Origin: Lachnospiraceae bacterium YSB2008
GTDB taxonomy: Bacteria > Bacillota > Clostridia > Lachnospirales > Lachnospiraceae
Length of the DNA stretch: 64,000 bases
Assembly: GCA_000687655.1 (NCBI GenBank)
Contig: JHWR01000004.1
Span: 1-64,000, forward strand
Direction: 5' to 3'
The translations under genes were made by a program, and so were the position numbers. Positions 31,066 through 39,871 of the stretch are shown here, one piece after another; the stretch's first letter is position 1, and every line of letters starts with the position of its first letter. The notes beneath the pieces were generated by a model. That model was not told the origin of the DNA. It made no database searches and was given only the letters and a program-made list of their open reading frames with translations.

Positions 31066-32673
31066 ATGGCAAATAATCAAAGAGTCTTATCAATAGACAT
31101 CACAAATGAAAGTATTACTGTCGTTGAGATCACTGCTTCTCAGAAGAAGCAGACTAACGTACACAAGGTTCTCATATTCGAGACACCTGAAGATTCCTTT
31201 GAAGACGGACAGATCAGGAATCATGAAGCTATAGCGGCTGAGATACGTGCTCAGCTTGCGCAGGCAGGTATTTCTAATAAGAATGTTATCTTTGTTCTTA
31301 ATTCTACAAAGATAGTTAACCGTGAGGTTACTATACCTCAGGTTCCGGACAAGAAGATTGCTGGTATTATCAATGCAAATGCTTCAGATTACTTCCCGGT
31401 TAATGTTGAAGATTATATAGTATCTCATTCAGTTCTTGAGCCAATCACAGCAGAAGATGGTACAAAGCAGCTCAGAGTTATGGCTGTTGCTGCTCCTATG
31501 ACAATGGTAGCAAGCTACTATGATCTTGCTACAGCTTGTGGACTCAGAGTAGTAGCACTTGATTACATCGGTAATTCAATGCTTCAGCTTATCAAGACTC
31601 AGACAACAGCTGCTTCAACTACAATGGTTATCCAGCTTGGTTCAGAGTCAACTGTCTTGAATATAGTTCAGGGTGATAAGCTTCTCCTTCAGAGAACTGT
31701 TCCATATGGTACTAACCCTGTAGTAAATGTTGTTGCAGAAGAAAGAGGCGTTGATGGCACAACAGCTATGACAATGCTTCAGAATGATCGTATAATCACT
31801 GTTGACTTTGATGATAATGAAGCAACAGGAGCTTTCAGATATCTCATCAACAATATCGGACGTGTTATGGATTACTACTCAAGCAAGAATCCTGACAATC
31901 CTATAGATGATGTATTCCTTACAGGTGATGGTGCGCTTATAAGAGGTATTGACGGACTCTTCAAGATTCAGCTTAATGTTTCAACAAGAGTTATGGATAG
32001 TCTTTACAATGTTAAGTTTGATCCGGGTATTGATCTTAAGATTTACAGCCCTGTTTACCTTATAGCTCCTATCGGTGCTGCTATGAATCCTATGGGATTT
32101 GAGCTTAAGTCAGCTGGTGGACAGGCAGCTTCAAGCGGAAGTCTTGCTCCATTTATAGCTATAGTAGTAGCAGCAGCTCTTATCGCAGCCGGCGTATCAT
32201 TCTTCTTCTTACATAAGAAGAATCAGCTCCAGGTTGAGCAGGCTGATCTCCAGAGACAGATTGCTGACAAAGAGTATATTGAGACAATCATAGCTCAGCA
32301 TGATGCAGCAGTTGCTCAGGCAGATGATATCGAAAACATGACACGTAATACTTACGAATTAAATGAGAATTGCCTCACATTCGTTAAATCACTCGAAGAG
32401 AAGATGCCTAAGAGTATATATCTTGACACATTTACTGCAAATGCAGAGAAGATCGAGATGAATTGTGTAGCTTATAACTACGATGAGATTGCAGATTATA
32501 TAGTTAATCTTAAGACCATCGATGTTGTTCAGGATGCATATGTTGCTTCTATCGATTATGTAGTTGATGAAGATACAGGTGAGCTTACATATGAATTTCC
32601 TGTAACATGTGTATATGTTGATCCATATGCAGATGTTGAAGAAGAAGCTACCGACGATGGTTTAGCTGACTAA
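31066..32673 (+). CDS. PilM-PilN fusion protein of the pilus alignment complex
   Basis: 535 residues. The first about 350 are an actin-like PilM domain (VLSIDITNESITVVEIT at the start, MVIQLGSESTVLNIVQ and VFLTGDGALIRGIDGLF as nucleotide-binding motifs). A membrane helix follows at about 360-383 (LAPFIAIVVAAALIAAG), then a coiled coil (KKNQLQVEQADLQRQIADKE) and a small alpha/beta domain to the end, the layout of PilN. In most bacteria these are two genes, and PilN's short cytoplasmic tail binds PilM; here they are one chain. The start has a good GGGAGG. Confidence 0.88.
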   Translation: MANNQRVLSIDITNESITVVEITASQKKQTNVHKVLIFETPEDSFEDGQIRNHEAIAAEIRAQLAQAGISNKNVIFVLNSTKIVNREVTIPQVPDKKIAGIINANASDYFPVNVEDYIVSHSVLEPITAEDGTKQLRVMAVAAPMTMVASYYDLATACGLRVVALDYIGNSMLQLIKTQTTAASTTMVIQLGSESTVLNIVQGDKLLLQRTVPYGTNPVVNVVAEERGVDGTTAMTMLQNDRIITVDFDDNEATGAFRYLINNIGRVMDYYSSKNPDNPIDDVFLTGDGALIRGIDGLFKIQLNVSTRVMDSLYNVKFDPGIDLKIYSPVYLIAPIGAAMNPMGFELKSAGGQAASSGSLAPFIAIVVAAALIAAGVSFFFLHKKNQLQVEQADLQRQIADKEYIETIIAQHDAAVAQADDIENMTRNTYELNENCLTFVKSLEEKMPKSIYLDTFTANAEKIEMNCVAYNYDEIADYIVNLKTIDVVQDAYVASIDYVVDEDTGELTYEFPVTCVYVDPYADVEEEATDDGLAD

Positions 32674-32691
32674 GGATGGGAGGTAAGACAC

Positions 32692-33813
32692 ATGAAAGAT
32701 TCAGATAAGAAGATACTTATAGTCCTCGGGGCTATTTTAATACTTGTTGCGGCTTGGTTCCTTGTAGTAAGCCCTACCAGAGACGATATAAAGGCACTTG
32801 AAAATGAGAACGCAACACTCAGAGCAAGACTTGATGACCTCATCGCTAAAGAGCAGATGAAGGATCAGCTTGAAAAGGAAACAGCTGAAGCTAAAGAAAG
32901 ATTTGCTGCTGAACTTACAAAGTATCCGGCAGATCTTAACCAGGAATCAACAGTTATGTTCATGAAGGGTGTAGAGCAGCAGAATGAATTCATTTATGAC
33001 TCTATAACACTTCCTGAAGAAACACAGTTTTATGTTATCGGTGCTGCACATGATGATACAGAATTAGAGACTGCTGATGAAGCAGAAGCTGCAACAGATG
33101 ATTCATATGTAGCTTCATCTTGTGCTTATGGAGTTGAATACATAGGAACATATGATGGTATTAAGGATTTTATGGACTATGTAGCAAATTATAAGTACAG
33201 AATGAATATTTCAGAGATCGATATAGATCTTGATGAAGAAACAGGACTTTTCCAGGGAAGCCTCATTACTAATGCATATGCAGTAGCAGGTCCTGACAGA
33301 AATCCTGATACTGTTGATGTAACTGTACCTGAAGGAAAAGAGAACCTCTTCCTTGGACAGGGTGTAAACATAGGCGGAAACACAATGGCATATGACAATG
33401 ATAACGGTCAGTCAATAGTTTCCAATCATGAACTTATGATTCTCCTTGATAATGCAGCAAATGATACAACAGACGGTATAATCGTTGCTACAGATTCAAG
33501 AGATGACAGTACTTTTGTAACATCTTCTGATAATGAAGTAGTTGAACTTAAGATTACTGTTACAGAGGAAGATGGCAAGAAGTATGTTGAGTACGCTATA
33601 GGCGGAAAGAAGAATAAGGCAGAATTCACAGGAGATGCTCTTACAGTATATGTAAATTCAGCAGCTCGTGTTGATGATAATGATAAGAACGGAGTAAATG
33701 TTGTTATAAGTAATGGAACATCTATTCCGGTTGTATTCAAGGTTGTTGACGATGACACAACTTCACCAAGATTCAATATCAAGACAAGAGAAGGATCAGT
33801 GAAGGTATACTAA
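32692..33813 (+). CDS. pilO: PilO-like pilus alignment protein
   Basis: 373 residues: a short cytoplasmic start, one membrane helix (about 8-27, ILIVLGAILILVAAWFLVV), a coiled coil (about 30-75) and a PilO-type alpha/beta domain (YVASSCAYGVEYIGTYDGIKDFMDYV, about 140-200). The last about 170 residues are an Asp/Asn-rich, beta-strand-like extension with no PilO counterpart that I know. It follows pilMN by 18 bases, and PilN-PilO partners form heterodimers; identity rests on topology and order. Confidence 0.82.
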   Translation: MKDSDKKILIVLGAILILVAAWFLVVSPTRDDIKALENENATLRARLDDLIAKEQMKDQLEKETAEAKERFAAELTKYPADLNQESTVMFMKGVEQQNEFIYDSITLPEETQFYVIGAAHDDTELETADEAEAATDDSYVASSCAYGVEYIGTYDGIKDFMDYVANYKYRMNISEIDIDLDEETGLFQGSLITNAYAVAGPDRNPDTVDVTVPEGKENLFLGQGVNIGGNTMAYDNDNGQSIVSNHELMILLDNAANDTTDGIIVATDSRDDSTFVTSSDNEVVELKITVTEEDGKKYVEYAIGGKKNKAEFTGDALTVYVNSAARVDDNDKNGVNVVISNGTSIPVVFKVVDDDTTSPRFNIKTREGSVKVY

Positions 33814-33828
33814 GATTGGAGTGGTATG

Positions 33829-35589
33829 ATGGCAAGTAAGGATAACAAGGGTTTCAGCTTGACAGAAGTTGTCGTTTCAGTAGCTGTACTTCTGCTGCTT
33901 TTGTCACCAATTTTATCACAGATGCTAAGTTCTATTAAGACACAGTCTCTCGCAAAAGAGAGACTGTATGCTCTTGAAAATGCAAACTCAGTTTTGGAAG
34001 TAGTTAAGTCTTCTGATAAGAGCGATATTGAAAGCAGGAAAGGTTCTCTTTTCGATGTCGAGAATATCGGTGGTTCAACGGTTTACAAATCAGATTCTCA
34101 TAAGTGTAAGCTTTTCTACGAGGATAATGCTGGTAACATAGTTGAACTTCATGCAGGAGATGAAGGACAGGTTGAGTATAATTATACAGATTATATTCTT
34201 ACAGATGCAGCATTTGGAAAGAATATGTATAAGTATTCAAGAGTTGTCACTATAGATGATCTTCCAAACAAGGTTAAGGCATTTGAACTTGGTGGAAAGC
34301 ATTATAATGTGGTATATGGACTGACTAAAGATGATGTTACCAATAGAACCATAGCTGGATATGATTTCGTTCTTACAAATGAAGGAAGTTATGTATCCTA
34401 TGATTCTAAGGATTATGGCAAAGGCTCAAAGAATGATATTCAGCATGTAAAGGCAATTCTTGTTAAAGAGAATTCTCTTACGACAACATATAGCGATCCT
34501 AATGCTATTGATCTCGGACATATTCAGGATCTTGATGAGACTAAGGTTGCTATTGTAGAAGGATCCGGATCTAATTTTGATGTTCAGGCAGAAGAAGATT
34601 TCTATAATCTTAAGCTTCAGCATCTTAAAGAAATCAATCCTACACAGTGGCAGAACCTCATGGTAAGTGAAGTAAATGAGTCCATATTCAGTACAGCAGG
34701 ATATTCAGAAACAGTAAACAAGCTTACTACCATTATACTAGATAGTGAGTTAGATGCTTCAAAAGGACTGACAAAGTATACCATAACGGTAAATGTTTCT
34801 TACGAGGACAAATATCAGCTTCCAATTGCAACATCTGCTACAAATATTACAGGTTGGAAGACTCTTAATGATTCTATTACATACAGAGTATATAATCAGG
34901 AATTCTATACAGACAGATGTCCTGATGTATATCTGATGTATGAACCATATGTATATAACAGTTCTGAGGGTAAAGTTCAGTATAGATCTGTAGATAATAT
35001 ATCGGTTGATAACCGTATAAACTGGGCAACAGATGGTGCTACAGGAGATATAACTGATACTATACCGAACATCTATCTTATCAGACCTAATAATACAAAG
35101 TTTGATAAGCTCCTGGTTGACTATCAGGATGATCCGGGATTTAGAACTAATGTAATTGATCAGATAGCATCTAAAGTTCCTTCAACAGATGATCGTGATT
35201 ACTGGAAGGATGTATACTATACTGATATTACAAACACATGGAAGCCGGTTGGTATTCATATTTACCAGACTGATCACTGTACGACGGATGAAAAAAAGGT
35301 TATTCCGATATATACAGATATTCCATTTACATTTGATTCTACAGAAGCAAATAATCTCATGAAACAGTGGATAAGTACTGAACGTACAGTGGGTTCTTTC
35401 CCACAGGTACTGTCAGGACGTTCAGTTGGACATTATTATGAGAGTAAGATTCTGGATATATCTACAGAATCCCGTGAAGGTGATGGAAGGCTTTACACAG
35501 CAACAGTTACCTATAGACGACTTAACAGAGATGGTACACTTAGTGATGGTTATGATATAAGATTCCAGAGTGGCAAGGGGGCTGATTAA
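33829..35589 (+). CDS. Very large type IV prepilin-like protein
   Basis: 586 residues. Starts with a prepilin signal: KDNKG cleaved before FSLTEVVVSVAVLLLLL, with Glu at mature position 5 and a hydrophobic helix. The remaining about 540 residues are soluble, rich in Asp, Tyr, Asn and Thr, and unlike ordinary minor pilins (150-250 residues). It could carry a folded exposed domain at the fibre tip. GGAG fits the second of two adjacent ATGs best. It belongs to a run of four pilin-like genes. No named domain recognised beyond the N terminus. Confidence 0.8.
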   Translation: MASKDNKGFSLTEVVVSVAVLLLLLSPILSQMLSSIKTQSLAKERLYALENANSVLEVVKSSDKSDIESRKGSLFDVENIGGSTVYKSDSHKCKLFYEDNAGNIVELHAGDEGQVEYNYTDYILTDAAFGKNMYKYSRVVTIDDLPNKVKAFELGGKHYNVVYGLTKDDVTNRTIAGYDFVLTNEGSYVSYDSKDYGKGSKNDIQHVKAILVKENSLTTTYSDPNAIDLGHIQDLDETKVAIVEGSGSNFDVQAEEDFYNLKLQHLKEINPTQWQNLMVSEVNESIFSTAGYSETVNKLTTIILDSELDASKGLTKYTITVNVSYEDKYQLPIATSATNITGWKTLNDSITYRVYNQEFYTDRCPDVYLMYEPYVYNSSEGKVQYRSVDNISVDNRINWATDGATGDITDTIPNIYLIRPNNTKFDKLLVDYQDDPGFRTNVIDQIASKVPSTDDRDYWKDVYYTDITNTWKPVGIHIYQTDHCTTDEKKVIPIYTDIPFTFDSTEANNLMKQWISTERTVGSFPQVLSGRSVGHYYESKILDISTESREGDGRLYTATVTYRRLNRDGTLSDGYDIRFQSGKGAD

Positions 35590-35590
35590 T

Positions 35591-38500
35591 ATGAATAAAC
35601 TTATTAAAAAGCTGAAAAAAAGTATAAATAACTCAGGATCTTCTATCGTTCTTGTAGTAGTCGGACTTGGGTTTATAGGAGTGCTTGTTGGTGCCCTTCT
35701 TACAGCAGCGGGGTATGCATTAAGACAGAAGATATATAATTATAATTCAAAAGATAATTTCTTTTATCTTGAGCAGGCTATGGATGAGGTTTATGCCGGT
35801 ATAGGTCAGGAAACCATGGATGCTCTTAAGGCAGCTTATGATGAGACTGTAAATGAAGTTGTTTACTATAATACAACTACCAAGTCTTACGAAGCTAAGG
35901 ATAACGCTGAGGCAAATAAGGAATTCAAAAATAAATTCATGGAGAATGTGTATAAGAACCCATTCTTCCAGGATGATACAACTATGAAGGACTATCTTGA
36001 ATCCCTTATCTCAAACGAAAAGATTAAGCTGGAAAAGATGCCAAAGATTGTTGTATATGATGAGAATGGCGATCCATATGCAAGTCCTATGGCAGTTGGT
36101 AGTGGAACAGTTACTAAGGTTGTTGTTACCGGAGTTGTACTTTCAAGAACAGCAGATTATACAAGATCTACTACTTCAAAGGCATCATTTACACAGACTA
36201 TATCTACAGACATCGAAATATCACAGCCTGATTTTGACGTAAAGTTTGGAACGAGCGCTGTTGACCTTTCAAATGTATTTGATTATGCACTTATAGCCGG
36301 TGACGGTGTAGAGGTTAAGGAAAAGGTTCCTGCTGGTAAGACACTTACAGTAAAAGGAAATATCTACGCAGCAGCTGACTATTATAATAAGGGCTACAAC
36401 ACAAATAACAATATAAGTGGTAGCAAGTTCGATTACATTTATTCAAAGATTTCTACAGGACCTGTTACAAATGAGCAGACTGTTAATAAAACAGTTAATG
36501 AGAATCTCCTTAAATATAAGGGAGATACAAATGAGAGTAAGTATTCAGGATTATATATAGATGGCACAGACGTTGCTTTCCTTTCCGATACAATGGTAGT
36601 ACCGGGAACAATAGCTGTTATGAACTCAGGTTCATTATCTGTATATAACAAGAACAACAATGGTATAGGTAATGCCAGAGTATGGTGTGATGAATTCGTC
36701 CTTGGCGGTGATTCACTTACAAATACTGATGGAACCTATTCAGGTGCAGCAGCAATGCTGAGAGCAGACCTTTTCGTACAGGATGACCTTCAGCTTGATG
36801 CAAACGGATCATACTTCAGTATGAATGGTAACTATGTTGGTTACAACAACAGCACCCTTACAAATCTTAGAGATTATATTGAAGGTGTTGATACTGACAT
36901 GTTCAGTATGCTTAAGGGTGGCAAAAAAGATGAAAAAGGTCACCTTAACAGTACTTCTATTGCGATAAACGGAATGAAGTCTACACTCGATTTTGAGTCA
37001 GTTGACAGTCTCTATATTGCAGGTAGATCATATATTGAGCATTCAAAGAGAACTACTCTTAATAAGACAAATAATACTAAGGTTTATCTCTTTAACAGTG
37101 AGATGGACGATTATAAGACAGGTGAAAGTGTTACTATCAAGTCAAACCAGCTTGCATATATACCTACAAATTATGAAGGTGTTGTATATTTGGTAGATTT
37201 TAATCACAATGGCGTATATGATGAGGATGATGATTTCTTCGTTGTATCGATCGGCAAGCCTTTGTCTGCATCAGATCTTTTCCTTGATCATTTTCCAACT
37301 ATGAGTTTTGGAAATGGTGGTGTATATAATGATCAGGATGGTACAATTGGTACTGGATCAGATCTTCATTGGGATATTTATCCGTTTGACATGACTGTTG
37401 CACCTGAGAATGGCAAGAATACAGGTTTAGGCGCAAAAATAACAGACAAAAAGATATCAAATTGCGTTCCTGTTGTTCTTAAAACTATTCAGACATCAAC
37501 TGATTCTACAAACAATAAGACTAAGAATTTCATATATTATGATTTTGACAGATCATTTGGTATAGTAAATAACAGTCATACATATTCTTGGGCTTCTACA
37601 GTTGCACTTCGTCCATGGAATTATTATACAAAGAAGGGAATCGCAAATTCAGATGACCTGAGAAAAGATTTTATTATATGCTATACAGATGCACTTCTCG
37701 AGGGACAGGCAGCAACTGCTACTCCTACTGAGAAAGATCTCGCAGCAGTTCTCACGGATATAGCTGAATATGATGACTATACAATGGATGATGATGATTA
37801 TGTTAGATACCGTGCAGATGATTTCATAAACATTGACTACAATGCCAGCGGTGCAGTTACTGCAAGTGAGCAGTTGAAATTCAGAATTATTGCAGCAGAT
37901 GAAACATTCTCACTTGATAATATTATCTCAGGTATTGATGAGCATGCAGGTGTTAAGACAGAAGCATCAGATCTTACAAAGAATCTTAATACCAGATATA
38001 ATTATCTCAAGTTTGCACTTGAGGAACTTGATCCTAAGGCTGCAACTGATGTAAATAAAACTGCAGCTATTGATGCTTATCTTGCAAAGGATGGCGGAAA
38101 GGGACAGTTTGCTATAAGCCCTATCAATACATATTTCAATTTTGATAAGCTCATCAACAGTACAATAGTACTTAACGGATATGTAATTATATCATCTAAA
38201 GAGGATCTCCTTACTATCACTGATACAGTTGATGGTGTTAAGGATGGTACTGTACGAGGCATCATACTTTCATCAGGTCGTGTTCAGTTTGGTACTGATG
38301 TTAACAAGTTTGAGGGTATGATAGTTGCAGGTGATAAGATTGTATTCCCTGAGGATTCAACAACACTCAACGTGAATGCAAACCCTGAAATGTGCAAGGA
38401 GATAATTAAAGAACTTCAGTTTAGCGCAGATGATTCTGCAGAAGCATTTCTTAATCTTTTTAAGGGATATGAAAAGATTGAGGTTATAGATCCTAGTGAA

Positions 38501-38596
38501 GTAACAGAATCAAACAAAATTGAATATCTTGATTACTCCAGCGTCGTTAAGTATTCTAACTGGATGAAGAATGTTACAGAGAAGTACGGTAGATAG
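35591..38596 (+). CDS. Giant PilX-like pilus component with calcium-loop motif
   Basis: 1001 residues. A basic start (KKLKKSIN) and a single hydrophobic helix at about 18-42 (SSIVLVVVGLGFIGVLVGALL) without the KG/Glu5 prepilin signal, as in PilX_N-type proteins that accompany minor pilins. The large remainder is repetitive in Asp, Asn, Ser and Thr, with probable beta-helix-like parts. D536-x-N538-x-N540-G541-x-Y543-x3-D547 is an EF-hand/dockerin-like calcium loop. The ATG at 35591 has GGGGG before it; the gene begins right at the end of its neighbour. A role at the pilus tip is inference. Confidence 0.75.
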   Translation: MNKLIKKLKKSINNSGSSIVLVVVGLGFIGVLVGALLTAAGYALRQKIYNYNSKDNFFYLEQAMDEVYAGIGQETMDALKAAYDETVNEVVYYNTTTKSYEAKDNAEANKEFKNKFMENVYKNPFFQDDTTMKDYLESLISNEKIKLEKMPKIVVYDENGDPYASPMAVGSGTVTKVVVTGVVLSRTADYTRSTTSKASFTQTISTDIEISQPDFDVKFGTSAVDLSNVFDYALIAGDGVEVKEKVPAGKTLTVKGNIYAAADYYNKGYNTNNNISGSKFDYIYSKISTGPVTNEQTVNKTVNENLLKYKGDTNESKYSGLYIDGTDVAFLSDTMVVPGTIAVMNSGSLSVYNKNNNGIGNARVWCDEFVLGGDSLTNTDGTYSGAAAMLRADLFVQDDLQLDANGSYFSMNGNYVGYNNSTLTNLRDYIEGVDTDMFSMLKGGKKDEKGHLNSTSIAINGMKSTLDFESVDSLYIAGRSYIEHSKRTTLNKTNNTKVYLFNSEMDDYKTGESVTIKSNQLAYIPTNYEGVVYLVDFNHNGVYDEDDDFFVVSIGKPLSASDLFLDHFPTMSFGNGGVYNDQDGTIGTGSDLHWDIYPFDMTVAPENGKNTGLGAKITDKKISNCVPVVLKTIQTSTDSTNNKTKNFIYYDFDRSFGIVNNSHTYSWASTVALRPWNYYTKKGIANSDDLRKDFIICYTDALLEGQAATATPTEKDLAAVLTDIAEYDDYTMDDDDYVRYRADDFINIDYNASGAVTASEQLKFRIIAADETFSLDNIISGIDEHAGVKTEASDLTKNLNTRYNYLKFALEELDPKAATDVNKTAAIDAYLAKDGGKGQFAISPINTYFNFDKLINSTIVLNGYVIISSKEDLLTITDTVDGVKDGTVRGIILSSGRVQFGTDVNKFEGMIVAGDKIVFPEDSTTLNVNANPEMCKEIIKELQFSADDSAEAFLNLFKGYEKIEVIDPSEVTESNKIEYLDYSSVVKYSNWMKNVTEKYGR

Positions 38597-38612
38597 GGAG
38601 GAGGACCATATT

Positions 38613-39200
38613 ATGATTTTTAAGAAAACTGATAATAAGGGTTACTCCCTGATAGAGCTTATAATAGTAATTGCTATTATTGGTGTAGTATCTACTATGT
38701 CACTTCTATCGATAAATGTTCTTTTCTCAGCAAAAGTCAAGGCTGATGCCCAGACCTTCAATGCCGAGATAGGTCTTCTAAAAGAAGATAGATATACCGT
38801 TCCTAGTGATTTAATTACCGGGGCTGAAAAGCCAGGATGCTATAAGTCAATCAGATTATATCAGAACACTACAGACGGAAGACTGTATGTTCAGAAGGTA
38901 TATTATGATCCTACTTCCGGAGCTCATTACATTGAAGCTAGTGAGAACAGAAACGGAAGTGCCGGCCTGAAGCTTACATCATATACCAGTGTCACTTATG
39001 TTGAACAGAAGACAGGTGCAACATATGATGTAAAAGGCGGAAATGATGTTCGTATAGTCTTTAATAAGGATGGTACAGTGCATCTTCAGTCTTCTACAGG
39101 AAAGTATCTTGGAGCTGGTAAGTTTATATTTAAGAAGAGAAATGGCGATACCGTTTCAAACGTTTATCTTCGTGCAAACGGCAGTCATAACGTAAAGTAA
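38613..39200 (+). CDS. Minor pilin / pseudopilin (GspH-like)
   Basis: 196 residues. Prepilin signal TDNKG cleaved before YSLIELIIVIAIIGVV, with Glu at mature position 5. The first mature residue is Tyr rather than Phe, which is tolerated. A short body of about 165 residues has two Gly/Tyr-rich stretches. A strong ribosome site (GGGAGGAGG) fixes the ATG; the longer frame from 38571 overlaps the previous gene. Minor pilins of this size usually form the priming complex at the tip. Confidence 0.85.
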   Translation: MIFKKTDNKGYSLIELIIVIAIIGVVSTMSLLSINVLFSAKVKADAQTFNAEIGLLKEDRYTVPSDLITGAEKPGCYKSIRLYQNTTDGRLYVQKVYYDPTSGAHYIEASENRNGSAGLKLTSYTSVTYVEQKTGATYDVKGGNDVRIVFNKDGTVHLQSSTGKYLGAGKFIFKKRNGDTVSNVYLRANGSHNVK

Positions 39201-39217
39201 TGGGGGTGAGAGTTTAA

Positions 39218-39859
39218 ATGATAAAAAAAGATAACAAAGGCTTCACTCTCATAGAACTTATTGTAGCTCTTGCGGTTATGTCTCTTCTTATGATAGCTGT
39301 TGTAGGTCTTATGATCATGAATACAGCTACAAACAAAAGACTTAAAGCAGATTCCGCAGTGCAAAGTGAAGCGGGGGAACTTTACGAGCACGTAAATGAC
39401 TGTGTAATGCAGGCAAATTACATTGAGATTACAGCTGATGGAAAAACCTATAAGAATGTAGATAAGTCGGATGAGCATTCATTTACAAAGATGACTGATA
39501 CTACAAATGGTTATCCGTTTGAAAAAATGGTCATTAAGTACTCAGTAAACTATAATTCAGCTTATGGTAGTGGTGGTACTGGTGATAAAGATACTTGTAC
39601 AGTTACATTTGAGTATGACAGTGCAAGTGGAATCATGTATGTTTATAGATCATATGAATTTATGACACAACTAAATGATGCTACCGGTATGGTTGAGAAT
39701 AATGTTTATGCTCAGGATATCGAAACAGCAGTTGTGAAGGTCTATGAAGATTCAAATGCTATGGAATTACTTATAAATTATAACAAGAATGATAGAACTT
39801 ACTCATCTGACAATTATGTCAAGGTAAGAAATTCTTATGTAATCAAACATCTAGATTAG
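39218..39859 (+). CDS. Minor pilin / pseudopilin (PilW/GspJ-like)
   Basis: 213 residues with prepilin signal KDNKG before FTLIELIVALAVMSLL, Glu at mature position 5. A stretch of about 25 residues after the helix (ATNKRLKADSAVQSEAG) is typical of GspJ/PilW proteins. GGGGGTGAG lies 8 bases before the ATG. It ends 12 bases before the giant secreted protein gene, so they are probably co-transcribed. Confidence 0.85.
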   Translation: MIKKDNKGFTLIELIVALAVMSLLMIAVVGLMIMNTATNKRLKADSAVQSEAGELYEHVNDCVMQANYIEITADGKTYKNVDKSDEHSFTKMTDTTNGYPFEKMVIKYSVNYNSAYGSGGTGDKDTCTVTFEYDSASGIMYVYRSYEFMTQLNDATGMVENNVYAQDIETAVVKVYEDSNAMELLINYNKNDRTYSSDNYVKVRNSYVIKHLD

Positions 39860-39871
39860 AAAGGAAATGTG

